Shown here piece by piece: positions 42,962 to 51,744 of a DNA stretch of 64,000 nt. Each line of letters starts with the position of its first letter. Positions within the stretch are counted from its first letter, which is position 1. Below the pieces are notes generated by a model. The model made no database searches, was not told the origin of the DNA, and worked only from the letters and a program-made list of their open reading frames with translations. The position numbers and the translations under genes are program-made. The stretch is from CAYMPH01 sp964392365 (GTDB taxonomy: Bacteria > Spirochaetota > UBA4802 > UBA5550): NCBI GenBank assembly GCA_964392365.1, contig CAYMPH010000016.1:1-64000 (forward strand), written 5' to 3'.

Positions 42962-43183
42962 CTATTGCATCTGATCAAAAAAAATTTCAGGTTTTCCGAA
43001 AACATCTATCAGATCCTGCAATAATCCTTTTTTTGAAGACTCAGCATATTTTTTTAAGACATCACGCTTATCTCCATTGGATATTTCCGGAACAATATTT
43101 ATAATATATCTGTCTATTATCGCAGCTGCAGCATTCAATATGATTACTGCAGCAAAAAAAGACACTATTATATTATGTCTCAT
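42962..43183 (-). CDS. Small membrane or secreted protein
   Basis: 73 residues from the ATG at 43183, which GGAG precedes by six bases; an ATG two codons earlier overlaps the Shine-Dalgarno. A hydrophobic N-terminus (IIVSFFAAVIILNAAAAII) is followed by about 45 charged residues. No family is recognised. It follows the methyltransferase gene by 41 bases on the same strand. Confidence 0.5.
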   Translation of the reverse strand: MRHNIIVSFFAAVIILNAAAAIIDRYIINIVPEISNGDKRDVLKKYAESSKKGLLQDLIDVFGKPEIFFDQMQ

Positions 43184-43224
43184 CAGCATCTCCTTAAAAC
43201 AATATTTTAAACAATAAAAATGCT

Positions 43225-43950
43225 TTAACCCTTAACTGCTATTACAGTTACAAAACCTTTATCAATTTCAAACACTTTCAGATTAAAATTCAATTTATCC
43301 AAAAGCTTTTTTATTTCTTCCGGAGAAATTTTTATTTTTCTGTAAGAGCTGATTTTCTGAATCCACTTGCCGCCTGAACGCTCATTGACTATATCGTAGA
43401 CAGAAACGTAATCATCAGAATATTCCAGAAAGCAAGTGAATATTCTGTTATCGTCATTCATCACAGGAATGAATCTGCTTATACCGGTCAGCTCATGCGT
43501 CAGATCGCGGAAAGTTAAGATCAGGCTTCCGTTCTTTTCCAGCTGATTATAACAGTTATTCAGAAGCAATTTCACATCGGAAAAACTTTTAAGATGTGTA
43601 AGAGTATCCCCCATACAGACAATCAGTTCCGGTTTCAAATTTTCATATGAGTGAAAATTCATAATGTCAGATTTGATTATGCTTATATCTGAATTGTTTT
43701 TTTTATCTTTTAATTCATCGAGAAGGCTGCCGCTGAAATCAACACTGAACACCTTAAACCCTATTTCAGCCAGAGGAATGGACTGGAAACCTGAACCGGC
43801 ACCTAAATCTATTGCAGTTCCTGTTAAATGAGGCCTGATATTATTTTTACTGAAGAATGCAGCATTTTCTTTTATTTTATTTTCCTGTCCGCCGTAAATC
43901 CAGCTGTAAAAGCGGGCCAGATGATTTTCATAATGGTCAATTACGCTCAT
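43225..43950 (-). CDS. SAM-dependent methyltransferase
   Basis: 241 residues. AIDLGAGSGFQSIPLAEIGF is the SAM-binding motif I, SVDFS is motif II and LIVCMGDTLTHL motif IV. It belongs to class I methyltransferases acting on small molecules or proteins. GAGGG precedes the ATG. It is downstream of the parGAB cassette on the same strand, but 36 bases beyond parB, so membership of that operon is uncertain. The substrate is unknown. Confidence 0.88.
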   Translation of the reverse strand: MSVIDHYENHLARFYSWIYGGQENKIKENAAFFSKNNIRPHLTGTAIDLGAGSGFQSIPLAEIGFKVFSVDFSGSLLDELKDKKNNSDISIIKSDIMNFHSYENLKPELIVCMGDTLTHLKSFSDVKLLLNNCYNQLEKNGSLILTFRDLTHELTGISRFIPVMNDDNRIFTCFLEYSDDYVSVYDIVNERSGGKWIQKISSYRKIKISPEEIKKLLDKLNFNLKVFEIDKGFVTVIAVKG

Positions 43951-43986
43951 TGCAGAGCCCTCATTGATCTGCAGGCATATTTTTTT

Positions 43987-44703
43987 TCACAGGCTGCCTG
44001 CCAGTTCTTTCCTGAAAATTTTTGCATCAGCCGGGGAGAGAGTTCCCATGTAATACTTTATCTGGCGGATTATATTCTTTTCAAGGGCTTTATCTCTCTT
44101 CTGGAATTCCGGAGATCCGGTTTTATTTTTCACCTGGGGAATTTCCCCACCTGATTTTTTCTGCCCGGCAGGAAGCTTCTTATAGCTTTTCCCGTCGCTT
44201 CCCTTTATAGCTTTCACCTGGGGAATTTCCCCGCCTGACTCGAGCTTCGATCTGATAACGCCTACAGTCTTGTGATCTGTTCCGGTTTTTTTTGAAATTA
44301 TCCTGTTTGACTGCACCGGATCATTTCTCAGAAACATTTCTATTATCATGTTTTTCTGACCTGTAGATAGATGCCTTCTCGCGAGATTGTCCATAATGGC
44401 AAGCTCCCTGCGCTGCTTCGGCGAAAGTTCAAGTACTTCAACAGGAACATACTGCCATTTTAATTCCTTTGCAATCTCCCAGCGGTTTTTACCTCCAATG
44501 ATGAGGCACTGGCCGTTATTGCCGAAATAAACTTTTATCGGATCCCTGATTTCACCTGAATCCTGAATATCCTTTTTCAAACGCTCGCGGTCTTCAGTGC
44601 TGATGGGCATATACGGCTGAACTTCAGAAAGCTCCGGAGACATGCTGAGCTCATCCGGGTTCATGGGCCTTATAGCCTTATTTTTAAACTGCTTTTCGTT
44701 CAT
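43987..44703 (-). CDS. parB: ParB-like partition/DNA-binding protein
   Basis: 238 residues. The ParB N-terminal domain carries GGKNRWEIAKELKW and RRELAIMDNLARRHLSTGQK, followed by a helix-turn-helix (NRIISKKTGTDHKTVGVIRS). The phrase GGEIPQVK occurs twice (about 156 and 182) in the linker, as in plasmid-type ParB proteins. Its start lies inside parA with GGAGG upstream, so the two are coupled. It would bind a centromere-like site to segregate its replicon. Confidence 0.85.
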   Translation of the reverse strand: MNEKQFKNKAIRPMNPDELSMSPELSEVQPYMPISTEDRERLKKDIQDSGEIRDPIKVYFGNNGQCLIIGGKNRWEIAKELKWQYVPVEVLELSPKQRRELAIMDNLARRHLSTGQKNMIIEMFLRNDPVQSNRIISKKTGTDHKTVGVIRSKLESGGEIPQVKAIKGSDGKSYKKLPAGQKKSGGEIPQVKNKTGSPEFQKRDKALEKNIIRQIKYYMGTLSPADAKIFRKELAGSL

Positions 44704-45424
44704 TTCGCTTTACCTCCATAATATCAAGAAGCGGCTCAAGAAGGCTTTCTATTTTGGAAGCGGTCCATTTTACATTCGGGTCTGCGATCGCTCTTGCAGA
44801 CGTGATCGTCTTGGGAACTGTACCGACATAATGGCCGTTCAGCGAGTCAATGAACTTCCTTGAAAGCTCGGCCATAAATCCTTTATTTTCGTCCCTGGGT
44901 TCCTTGTATCCGACAAGTATAACTTTCCCTTTTTTATCTATATCCTCAAGAGCCTTGATTGTATATTTTGTAGGACCGAGAGTCGGAGCCGATATATCTG
45001 CCGGTATATAAATCTCATCTGCAAGTATAGACGATGCTCTTGATATTCCCTGTACCGTCGGAGGATTGTCAAAGATTACATAATCATAACCCTTGAGATT
45101 TTTAAAAAGACGTTTAAGCGCGTACGGGTCAAGAGTAGGTGCTATTGAATCAAGCTTATAATCCGAAGGAATGATCTCAATTTCCATTCCGCCTCTGTCT
45201 GTTTTATAAATAACTTCATTGAGCTTTTTAAAGCCGCCTATAAGTTCAAATAAACCGAAGAAAGTCTGATCAGAAGGGAGAAGAAATGATGTAAGGCCTC
45301 CCTGGGGATCACAATCGATTGCCAGAACTTTTTTGCCTGTTGATGATAGAGCCAGCACGATAAGCACTGCAAGACTCGTTTTGCCGCAGCCGCCTTTTTG
45401 ATTAAGAACAGAAATAAATTTCAT
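44684..45424 (-). CDS. parA: ParA-type partition ATPase
   Basis: 246 residues. The deviant Walker A is NQKGGCGKTSLA (two lysines, sandwich type), Walker A' is IDCDPQGGLT and Walker B lies in YVIFDNPPTVQG. No helix-turn-helix extension at the N-terminus, so this is a type Ib-like ParA that needs a separate small repressor, which is the gene immediately upstream. AAGGAG precedes the ATG, and its ATG overlaps that gene's stop (ATGA). Confidence 0.92.
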   Translation of the reverse strand: MKFISVLNQKGGCGKTSLAVLIVLALSSTGKKVLAIDCDPQGGLTSFLLPSDQTFFGLFELIGGFKKLNEVIYKTDRGGMEIEIIPSDYKLDSIAPTLDPYALKRLFKNLKGYDYVIFDNPPTVQGISRASSILADEIYIPADISAPTLGPTKYTIKALEDIDKKGKVILVGYKEPRDENKGFMAELSRKFIDSLNGHYVGTVPKTITSARAIADPNVKWTASKIESLLEPLLDIMEVKRNERKAV

Positions 45425-45588
45425 TTCTTAGCTCCTTTTTTATTATCGATTTTAATTTCTCCGTTAAGCCACATTTTTAACAATTTCATTGTGACATCGG
45501 AAATTGAAGTTTTTTCTTTTAATGTTTTAATTTTCAGATCTTCAATTATCTTATCGTCCTGAGGACGGGTGTATAATGATAATGCCAT
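45421..45588 (-). CDS. ParG-like small DNA-binding repressor
   Basis: 55 residues from the ATG at 45588, fixed by GGAGG four bases upstream; a longer frame would begin upstream of the promoter. LYTRPQDDKIIEDLK is the beta strand and the rest two helices ending in a basic tail (KIDNKKGAKK), as in ribbon-helix-helix ParG/CopG-like proteins. It heads the operon with parA and parB by ATGA overlap and probably binds the operators at 45602-45639. Confidence 0.7.
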   Translation of the reverse strand: MALSLYTRPQDDKIIEDLKIKTLKEKTSISDVTMKLLKMWLNGEIKIDNKKGAKK

Positions 45589-45601
45589 AATTCCTCCATA
45601 T

Positions 45602-45650
45602 ACGCATATGCGTTTATGTATATATAGAGGTATGCGCATGAATTTGTCAA
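45602..45650 (-). promoter_or_regulatory. Promoter and operators of the parG-parA-parB cassette
   Basis: On the minus strand TTGACA (45650-45645) is followed, after 17 bases, by CTATAT (45627-45622). ATGCGCAT, a perfect palindrome, fills the spacer (45632-45639), and ACGCATATGCGT, another, lies just downstream of the start site (45602-45613). Both share ATGCG half-sites, as expected for autorepression by the ribbon-helix-helix protein encoded next. Confidence 0.75.
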
Positions 45651-45714
45651 AGCATTTTTATGTCTCATTAGAAACTATATAAATTAAATGCTCATTGCCG
45701 GAAAAATATTAATA

Positions 45715-45870
45715 GAACACGGATGACACGGATTTTCATGAAGATCACGGATAAATAAAAAAGATTAAGATTTTTTAAAAGAAGTTTAAATCAAATATAA
45801 TAATAAATTTCTACGGCGATTTAATGAGTCCAGGAAAACTAATCATAAAAAATCCGTGTCATCCGTGTTC
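45715..45870. repeat. GAACACGGATGACACGGAT inverted-repeat element, copy 3
   Basis: About 156 bp bounded by GAACACGGATGACACGGAT and its inverse at 45852-45870. The ends match the elements at 22548 and 29568, but the interior is shorter and diverged. It lies upstream of the partition cassette. Confidence 0.75.
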
Positions 45871-46193
45871 TATTGTATATTTCTCAAGAGGTATTATATC
45901 ATATTTGGAGTACTTTTTCAGATGAGGCAACAGTATGCGTTTGGAGTACTTTTATGAATGAGGAAATAGGTGACTTCTTATAAGATAGGTTATGTCTCAT
46001 AAATAAAAATATCAGATTATTAAATTCATTTACAAAATTCCATTTAACAGAATGCTGATATATCAAAAAAACATATACCCATTATGGATTTTTTATTTAC
46101 AGAGAATCTAATATATTTTGAATTTTATAAGACTTTATAATAAATAGAATAAAACAAATGGAACGGATTAAAAAAACATGAAGAAGGAAAATA
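45871..46193. other. Non-coding gap with short direct repeats
   Basis: About 320 bases with no gene. TTTGGAGTACTTTT occurs twice, at about 45904 and 45939, 35 bp apart, each followed by ATGAGG within about 10 bases. TTATGTCTCAT appears at about 45987, and the related TTTTATGTCTCATTAGA at about 45657 and 700. These may be scars of an old insertion sequence. Nothing else is visible. Confidence 0.4.
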
Positions 46194-46643
46194 ATGACAA
46201 AAATAAATTCACCTAAAATTACACCATTTCTCTGGTTCGACAATAATATGGAAGATGCAGTCAGGTTTTATACATCCGTTTTTAAAAACTCAAAAATCAT
46301 TCAGCTAAACCCGATGGTTTCAACATTTGAACTGGAAGGGCAGAAATTTATGGCATTGAATGGCGGTCCTATTTTTAAATTCACAGAAGCAATATCATTT
46401 TTTGTTTCATGCGATACCCAGGAGGAAGTGGACTACTACTGGAAGGCACTAACTGCGGGCGGAGGTGAAGAAGGAGAATGCGGCTGGTTAAAAGATAAAT
46501 ACGGATTATCATGGCAGATTGTACCGGCAATACTGGGAGATCTATTAAGCGGCCCTGATCCTCAAAAATCAGGGAACGTCATGCAGGCCATGCTTAAGAT
46601 GAATAAGCTTGATATTGAAGCATTAAAACAGGCTTATAATTGA
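46194..46643 (+). CDS. VOC-fold protein (PhnB/3-demethylubiquinone methyltransferase-like)
   Basis: 149 residues. ITPFLWFDNNMEDAVRFYTS, FELEGQKFMALNGGP and WQIVPAIL match the YjdN/PhnB-like VOC family. Compared with typical members, the loop after the first strand (FKNSKIIQLNPMVSTF) is shortened by about 15 residues, removing the usual GPAGSV segment, so the active-site cavity may differ. AAGGA precedes the ATG. It is 44 bases before the PhzF gene. Confidence 0.85.
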   Translation: MTKINSPKITPFLWFDNNMEDAVRFYTSVFKNSKIIQLNPMVSTFELEGQKFMALNGGPIFKFTEAISFFVSCDTQEEVDYYWKALTAGGGEEGECGWLKDKYGLSWQIVPAILGDLLSGPDPQKSGNVMQAMLKMNKLDIEALKQAYN

Positions 46644-46687
46644 TAATAAAAATTTAAGCCTGCATATTTTATAAAAGGGACTAAACT

Positions 46688-47473
46688 ATGAAAATAAAGT
46701 TATACCAGGTAGATGCATTTACTGATAAACTGTTCTCGGGTAACCCTGCTGCTGTGTGTCCGCTTGGAACTGAATGGCTCGATGATTCTCTGATGCAGAA
46801 TATTGCAAATGAAAATAATCTTTCTGAAACTGCATTTTATATATACCGTGATGGAAAATACCACATCCGGTGGTTTACACCTGCAGTTGAAGTTGATTTA
46901 TGCGGACACGCCACACTTGCTGCTGCATATGTACAGTTCTACCATGAAAATTATTCCTCTGATATTCTGAATTATGAATCAAGAAGCGGGATGCTAAGTG
47001 TTAAAAGATCCAATGACATGCTCACAATGAATTTCCCTGCAGATAAAATAAATAAAGCTGATTTATCCGAAGATCTGATATCATGTTTCAACATTACGCC
47101 GGTAGAAGTATATAAAGGAATTTCTGATTATTTATTAATATTCAGAAACGAGGATGAAATAGAAAATATTAAATTCGATTTATTCAATATAGCTAAAATA
47201 AAGGCACGCGGAATTATTATATCCGCCAAAGGGGAAAATTCCGATTTTGTTTCAAGATTTTTTGCGCCTCAATCAGGAGTAAATGAAGACCCTGTTACAG
47301 GATCTGCACATACAACATTGACCAATTACTGGAGCAATGCTTTGAATAAAAACGAATTCACAGCTGTTCAATTATCGGAAAGAAAAGGCTTTCTTACCTG
47401 TAAAAATCTGGGTGAACGTATAGAAATATCCGGCAAAGCCAGATTATACATGCTGGGTGAAATATCTGTATAA
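46688..47473 (+). CDS. PhzF-family epimerase/isomerase
   Basis: 261 residues. YQVDAFTDKLFSGNPAAVCP, NLSETAFYI (catalytic Glu), WFTPAVEVDLCGHATLA and DPVTGSAHTTL are all present, so the diaminopimelate-epimerase-like fold is intact. PhzF proteins isomerise small acids; phenazine genes are absent here. AGGG precedes the ATG. It is followed 26 bases later by the SH3 protein gene on the same strand. Confidence 0.92.
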   Translation: MKIKLYQVDAFTDKLFSGNPAAVCPLGTEWLDDSLMQNIANENNLSETAFYIYRDGKYHIRWFTPAVEVDLCGHATLAAAYVQFYHENYSSDILNYESRSGMLSVKRSNDMLTMNFPADKINKADLSEDLISCFNITPVEVYKGISDYLLIFRNEDEIENIKFDLFNIAKIKARGIIISAKGENSDFVSRFFAPQSGVNEDPVTGSAHTTLTNYWSNALNKNEFTAVQLSERKGFLTCKNLGERIEISGKARLYMLGEISV

Positions 47474-47498
47474 CAAAATTCAACGATGAGGCTATCTT

Positions 47499-48257
47499 AT
47501 GAAAAAAATATTTTTCTTTTTACTGATTTTTGTTTCTATCTGTCTATCTGCTTCTGAAATAATAAAAATTTCATCTAATGATTATTTAATTAACCGTGAA
47601 TTTAAATATAATTGCGTAATATGCAGCTCTGAATTGAAATTTTTCAAAAACAACAGGTATCGCATTGAATTTGGAATTGAAGGCGACAACTACTGGTACA
47701 ATGAAGGCTTATATGAAATAAAAGACGGAAAGGCCCTTCTTCATCCGGATAAATGCCTTGAAAACGAAAACGGCAATAAAAAAGACTGCAGTAAAACAAT
47801 GGGTGAAGCGGCATGCTATCTTGAAAAAAACGATAAGTCTCTCGAGTATTCAACATACCTTGTATGCAAGTCGGATAATTATAAAAAAGTTATCGTGGAA
47901 AATACAGACCGGATTGAATATCCGGTTCTAGACTCACAGCTTGCAGCAGGGGAAAAACGCATTATCAATAATATCCCTGTTATCATCATGGGAAAACTCA
48001 AAGGCATAATAACAGCAAATGTAAAAATCCGGACAGCCCCGTCAATAAATGCTCAGGCAATTACTTATCAGAAGGAATTATACGGAGATCCGGGCACACC
48101 GTTTGTACCTGAAAAAACCGGTGTTATAATTATTGCACGCACCTTAAAAAAAGAAAAAGTTCAGAATTGGGAAAATTACTGGTACTACATTCAGGCAGGA
48201 ACATCGGATGGCGCATGGATGTTCGGCGAATTCGTTAAAATTTCAGAAAAGAAATAA
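47499..48257 (+). CDS. Secreted SH3-domain protein
   Basis: 252 residues. A signal peptide (IFFFLLIFVSICLSAS) precedes a beta-rich N-terminal half with three Cys pairs (CVIC, CLEN, CYLE), then a bacterial SH3 domain near the C-terminus (ITANVKIRTAPSINAQAITY ... GAWMFGEFVKI). Such domains bind peptidoglycan or cell-surface partners. GAGG precedes the ATG. It is convergent with the acyltransferase gene. Confidence 0.8.
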   Translation: MKKIFFFLLIFVSICLSASEIIKISSNDYLINREFKYNCVICSSELKFFKNNRYRIEFGIEGDNYWYNEGLYEIKDGKALLHPDKCLENENGNKKDCSKTMGEAACYLEKNDKSLEYSTYLVCKSDNYKKVIVENTDRIEYPVLDSQLAAGEKRIINNIPVIIMGKLKGIITANVKIRTAPSINAQAITYQKELYGDPGTPFVPEKTGVIIIARTLKKEKVQNWENYWYYIQAGTSDGAWMFGEFVKISEKK

Positions 48258-48270
48258 AAAACAGAATGAT

Positions 48271-49164
48271 TCAGTATATTTTTTTAAGTTCAGTCAGTTT
48301 TTTATCTTTCATCATCCAGAAATTATTCAGCCAGTCTTGAAATTTTGCTGTAAACGCAGGATCATTAACATAGTCTCCGCGGATTTCATCACTAATTGGA
48401 ATAATATCCACCTTAACAACAATCTTTGTTGTTTTACCGTTCAGGAACTCCCAGAATGTTTTTGGGCCTTCAGGATAATAGATCGTCACATCAGCAATTT
48501 TTTTCAGCATATCCCCCATGCTGTTCATAACAAGTGAGATGCCTCCGGCTTTCGGTTTTAAAAGATTTTTATATGGCGACTGCTGCTTATCATGTTTTTC
48601 CTGAGAGAACCTGGTTCCTTCCATAAAATTCATTACTGAAACAGGCATAGTTTTGTATTTTTCACATGCCTTTCTGGTGGATTCAATATCCTTGCCTTTC
48701 AGATGAGGATTTTTTTTCAGAAATTCTTTTGAGTATCGTTTCATAAAAGGGAATTCAAGGCTCCACCATGCAGCTCCGAGTAGAGGAACCCAAATAAGTT
48801 CTTTCTTTAAAAAGAATTTAAGAAAAGGAATTTTAAAAATCAGAACTTTCTGGAGCACAATAATGTCAACCCATGTCTGATGATTTGACAAAACTAGATA
48901 CCAGTCATCCATTTTCAGATCACCGGTAAATTTCACATCCCAATCAATTCTATAAAGTAATTTCATACCCAGATTATTAAAAGTTATCCAGCTGTCTGCA
49001 ATGAAAGTTGAAATTACTGTTGTGATTTTATACCAGAATTTTAATGGAATGATAATTCGAAATCCTGAAACAAGAAACAGGAGGCTGGTCCAGAATAAAG
49101 TATTTATAGCAAATAAACTAATTGCAAGGATTGCTTTTAATATGCCTGGCAGAAAACTCAACAT
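48271..49164 (-). CDS. Membrane acyltransferase (PlsC/LPLAT family)
   Basis: 297 residues. The NHxxxxD motif reads NHQTWVDIIVL (about 92) and the EGTR motif MEGTRFSQEKH (about 189). Two N-terminal hydrophobic segments anchor it. It resembles 1-acylglycerol-3-phosphate acyltransferases of the YihG/LCLAT type, acylating lysophospholipids from acyl-CoA or acyl-ACP. Together with the acyl-CoA-binding protein and SDR it points to lipid work in this part of the genome. GAGAGG precedes the ATG. Confidence 0.9.
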   Translation of the reverse strand: MLSFLPGILKAILAISLFAINTLFWTSLLFLVSGFRIIIPLKFWYKITTVISTFIADSWITFNNLGMKLLYRIDWDVKFTGDLKMDDWYLVLSNHQTWVDIIVLQKVLIFKIPFLKFFLKKELIWVPLLGAAWWSLEFPFMKRYSKEFLKKNPHLKGKDIESTRKACEKYKTMPVSVMNFMEGTRFSQEKHDKQQSPYKNLLKPKAGGISLVMNSMGDMLKKIADVTIYYPEGPKTFWEFLNGKTTKIVVKVDIIPISDEIRGDYVNDPAFTAKFQDWLNNFWMMKDKKLTELKKIY

Positions 49165-49370
49165 TTAAACCTCTCTGTTATGTGTATTTTAACCTGCTTG
49201 TGATTTTTCAGCTGCGAGGTTTAATAAATTATTGATGTGTTATTCAATCAGTAAAAAATAACCGCATATAGATAATTAGTCAATATATATTCAGCATATT
49301 TCATGAGGTAACTGATAATTAAAAGTTCTAAAATATAAATCAGAACTTATGGAAGAAAAAAAATTTATAA

Positions 49371-50156
49371 TCAGGCATTTAAATACTTTTTATATACAAT
49401 ACTAATTACCCGATAGTAGAGCTGTTCAGGCATTATTAACGGCAGTAAACGCATTATCCTGTTCACGAAACCAGGCATGCACACAATTTTCCCATTTGCC
49501 AGAGCTTTCATTGAACATCTGACAACATCTTCAGGAGTCATCCAGCGCTTCACGTCTTTTTTAATTTCTTCATCTATGCCCATCTGCATATGGAAATCTG
49601 TACTGGTAAAACCCGGACAAAGACTCTGAAACTTAATCCCCTTATTGCGGAGCTCGACATGAAGAGATCCTGTAAAAATATTAAGGAATGCTTTTGTTCC
49701 GCCATAAATTGTATTAAATGGAATAGGGAGGAACGATCCGAGTGAGGATACATTGATGATTATGCCGCTGCCGGATTTAACCATGCCGGGAAGCACGCTG
49801 TGGGTTAATCTTACAGGTGTTTCAATATGTACTCTTATCATCTTAAGATGATTTACTATTGTTTCATCGTAAAACATATTATTCAAACCGAAGCCGGCAT
49901 TGTTTATAAGCACGTCAATACTGCCGGCTTTTTCGATTGATTTTAATACCTTACGGATACCGGCTTCATCTGACAGTTCAGCAAGCACAACAGATACTTT
50001 AACACCGCTCCTGTTTGAAATTTCCTTTGCGGCTTTTTCAATTACACTCTTCCGCCTGCCTGTGATAATAAGATTGTATCCCATAGATGCGAAATGTTCA
50101 GCAAAGGCCCTGCCGATTCCGCTTGTCGCTCCGGTAATTAGCGCTGTTTTTGACAT
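49371..50156 (-). CDS. Short-chain dehydrogenase/reductase
   Basis: 261 residues. TGATSGIGRAFA (NAD(P) binding), INNAGFG, NVSSLGSF and the catalytic pair in YGGTKAF are intact. The TGRRK after the second strand suggests NADP(H). The C-terminal RIMRLLPLIMPEQLYYR is hydrophobic and may associate with membrane, as in lipid-acting SDRs. AGGA precedes the ATG. The substrate is unknown; neighbours on either side encode an acyltransferase and secreted proteins. Confidence 0.92.
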   Translation of the reverse strand: MSKTALITGATSGIGRAFAEHFASMGYNLIITGRRKSVIEKAAKEISNRSGVKVSVVLAELSDEAGIRKVLKSIEKAGSIDVLINNAGFGLNNMFYDETIVNHLKMIRVHIETPVRLTHSVLPGMVKSGSGIIINVSSLGSFLPIPFNTIYGGTKAFLNIFTGSLHVELRNKGIKFQSLCPGFTSTDFHMQMGIDEEIKKDVKRWMTPEDVVRCSMKALANGKIVCMPGFVNRIMRLLPLIMPEQLYYRVISIVYKKYLNA

Positions 50157-50180
50157 TATAAATTTCCTGAAAATTTAAAT

Positions 50181-51104
50181 TTATTTGCATGTTCCCAAAA
50201 AAGGAATTTCACTCCAGTGAGAATCTTTCTTTGTTTCAATATCATACCATAAAATGGTTTCCTTTTTATTTATACGTACATCCATTGGAGCGTAGGATTT
50301 ATATTCGCATACAGCAGCGCAATAAGTCGGCTGACCCACACCTTTTTCACCGGTTTCCCTGTTCCAATTAATTGTAATAATATAATTTTTAAAACTCCAT
50401 GTCCCGTATTTTTTATGCTTTCTGATTTCAGAAATATTCCTTTCAAGCATGGCATTTCCGTCCGGACAGAAAGTATAAGTATCATTAATATTTGCCGAGC
50501 CCGTACTGAATTTTTTGCCTGCAGGAAGAGAAGATCTTCCTCTTTCAAAAATTTTCTTTAACTCTGCATAATTTGCATTCCAGTTTGAATCTGATCTCAG
50601 ATTTTTTAAATCGCTGTCTCCGAGAAGATTTTCAAGGACAGGGTATCCTGAAAGTATCGCGTTCTTCAGTGCTTCATAGGCTTTCCCGCTTTTTTTATCA
50701 AGGCTGTAAGAACAGGCCATGTTGTACCATGCAAGCCCGGGAGACAGAAATCCGTATTCAATGGCAAAGCCATATGATCTTGAAGAATATATAAATTCAC
50801 CCGTATTTGCAAGGCTGTTGCCGTAATGATAATATATTTCCGGAGCAGCATACAGCTCGAGGGCTTCCTCATATTTTTCAATGGCTTCATTGTCTTTTTT
50901 CTGCTTATATAAATTTATTCCCTCTTTGAGCAATGCAAATGCTTTTTTCGCATCGGCTTTCCTGTTTTCAGGAATTTCGCTGAAATCTTTCTGATATTCC
51001 TTCTGGTAATCAGGATTCAGGTAACGGTCACGCGTAGAAAACTGGGAATATGCTGATATCGAAAATAATGAAATTATAAAAAAAGCTGATATAAATTTAT
51101 ACAT
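50181..51104 (-). CDS. Secreted TPR-like protein
   Basis: 307 residues. A signal peptide (FISAFFIISLFSISAYS) is followed by helical repeats (AFALLKEGINLYKQKKDNEA, EALELYAAPEIYYHYGNSLA, about 50-150) that fit tetratricopeptide repeats. The C-terminal half (about 190-307) is beta-rich (KYGTWSFKNYIITINW, ILWYDIETK). The repeats probably bind a protein partner in the periplasm. AGGAT precedes the ATG. It is the third of three secreted genes in a row on this strand (52668 to 50181). Confidence 0.75.
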   Translation of the reverse strand: MYKFISAFFIISLFSISAYSQFSTRDRYLNPDYQKEYQKDFSEIPENRKADAKKAFALLKEGINLYKQKKDNEAIEKYEEALELYAAPEIYYHYGNSLANTGEFIYSSRSYGFAIEYGFLSPGLAWYNMACSYSLDKKSGKAYEALKNAILSGYPVLENLLGDSDLKNLRSDSNWNANYAELKKIFERGRSSLPAGKKFSTGSANINDTYTFCPDGNAMLERNISEIRKHKKYGTWSFKNYIITINWNRETGEKGVGQPTYCAAVCEYKSYAPMDVRINKKETILWYDIETKKDSHWSEIPFLGTCK

Positions 51105-51139
51105 AGTAGTTATCCTATAATTTTTCCAGGTATTTTAAA

Positions 51140-51718
51140 TTACTTCTTTTTTATAAACGTTGCTGTTTTCAAATCCCAAAGGTACGTAGCGCATTCTTCT
51201 CTAAGCCCTTTATCGTCTCCCTTCATGGCACATATTTCCACATCAGTTCCATTTTGGGGAAGCTTTACCAGCCCTCCACCCTGCCACCACGAAGCTATTA
51301 CACCGGTCTGGTCCGAGCACTTCCCTGCAGTATATTCAAAAACCCACAGCCCTGCTGTATAAGGAAAATTCGCCATGGAACTTTCATCTTTGGTTATAAT
51401 TATAAAAATTCTGCTGTTTTTCGACCCGCCGGTATACAGAGCTGCAGTATAAGTGTATGTATATCCGTTTGGATCATTTTTATATGACAATTTCATATAT
51501 CCGTTTATCCTGTCCAGAACTGCAGGCTTTGACTTCTGCTGAACTGCATCAATACCTATACTGTCTGGTGGAATAGCCCTGAACAAAGTATCAACAAACA
51601 GGCCGCCGGTTACTTTACATGAATACGGATGTATATTTGCATTTTTATTCGGGTATTGTGCATACAAAACCGGCAGCAGCAGAATAATTGCTGTGAAAAC
51701 AGCTGAAAATTTTTTCAT
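51140..51718 (-). CDS. Secreted protein of unknown function
   Basis: 192 residues. A signal peptide (FSAVFTAIILLLPVLYA) precedes a small beta-rich domain with YMKLSYKNDPNGYTYTYT and a late CATYLWDLKTATFIKK. Two to three Cys may form disulfides. GGAG precedes the ATG. It lies between the MORN gene and the TPR gene, with about 30-base gaps, so the three are probably cotranscribed. No family is recognised. Confidence 0.7.
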   Translation of the reverse strand: MKKFSAVFTAIILLLPVLYAQYPNKNANIHPYSCKVTGGLFVDTLFRAIPPDSIGIDAVQQKSKPAVLDRINGYMKLSYKNDPNGYTYTYTAALYTGGSKNSRIFIIITKDESSMANFPYTAGLWVFEYTAGKCSDQTGVIASWWQGGGLVKLPQNGTDVEICAMKGDDKGLREECATYLWDLKTATFIKKK

Positions 51719-51744
51719 TTAAAACTCCTGCAAATTATATTTTA

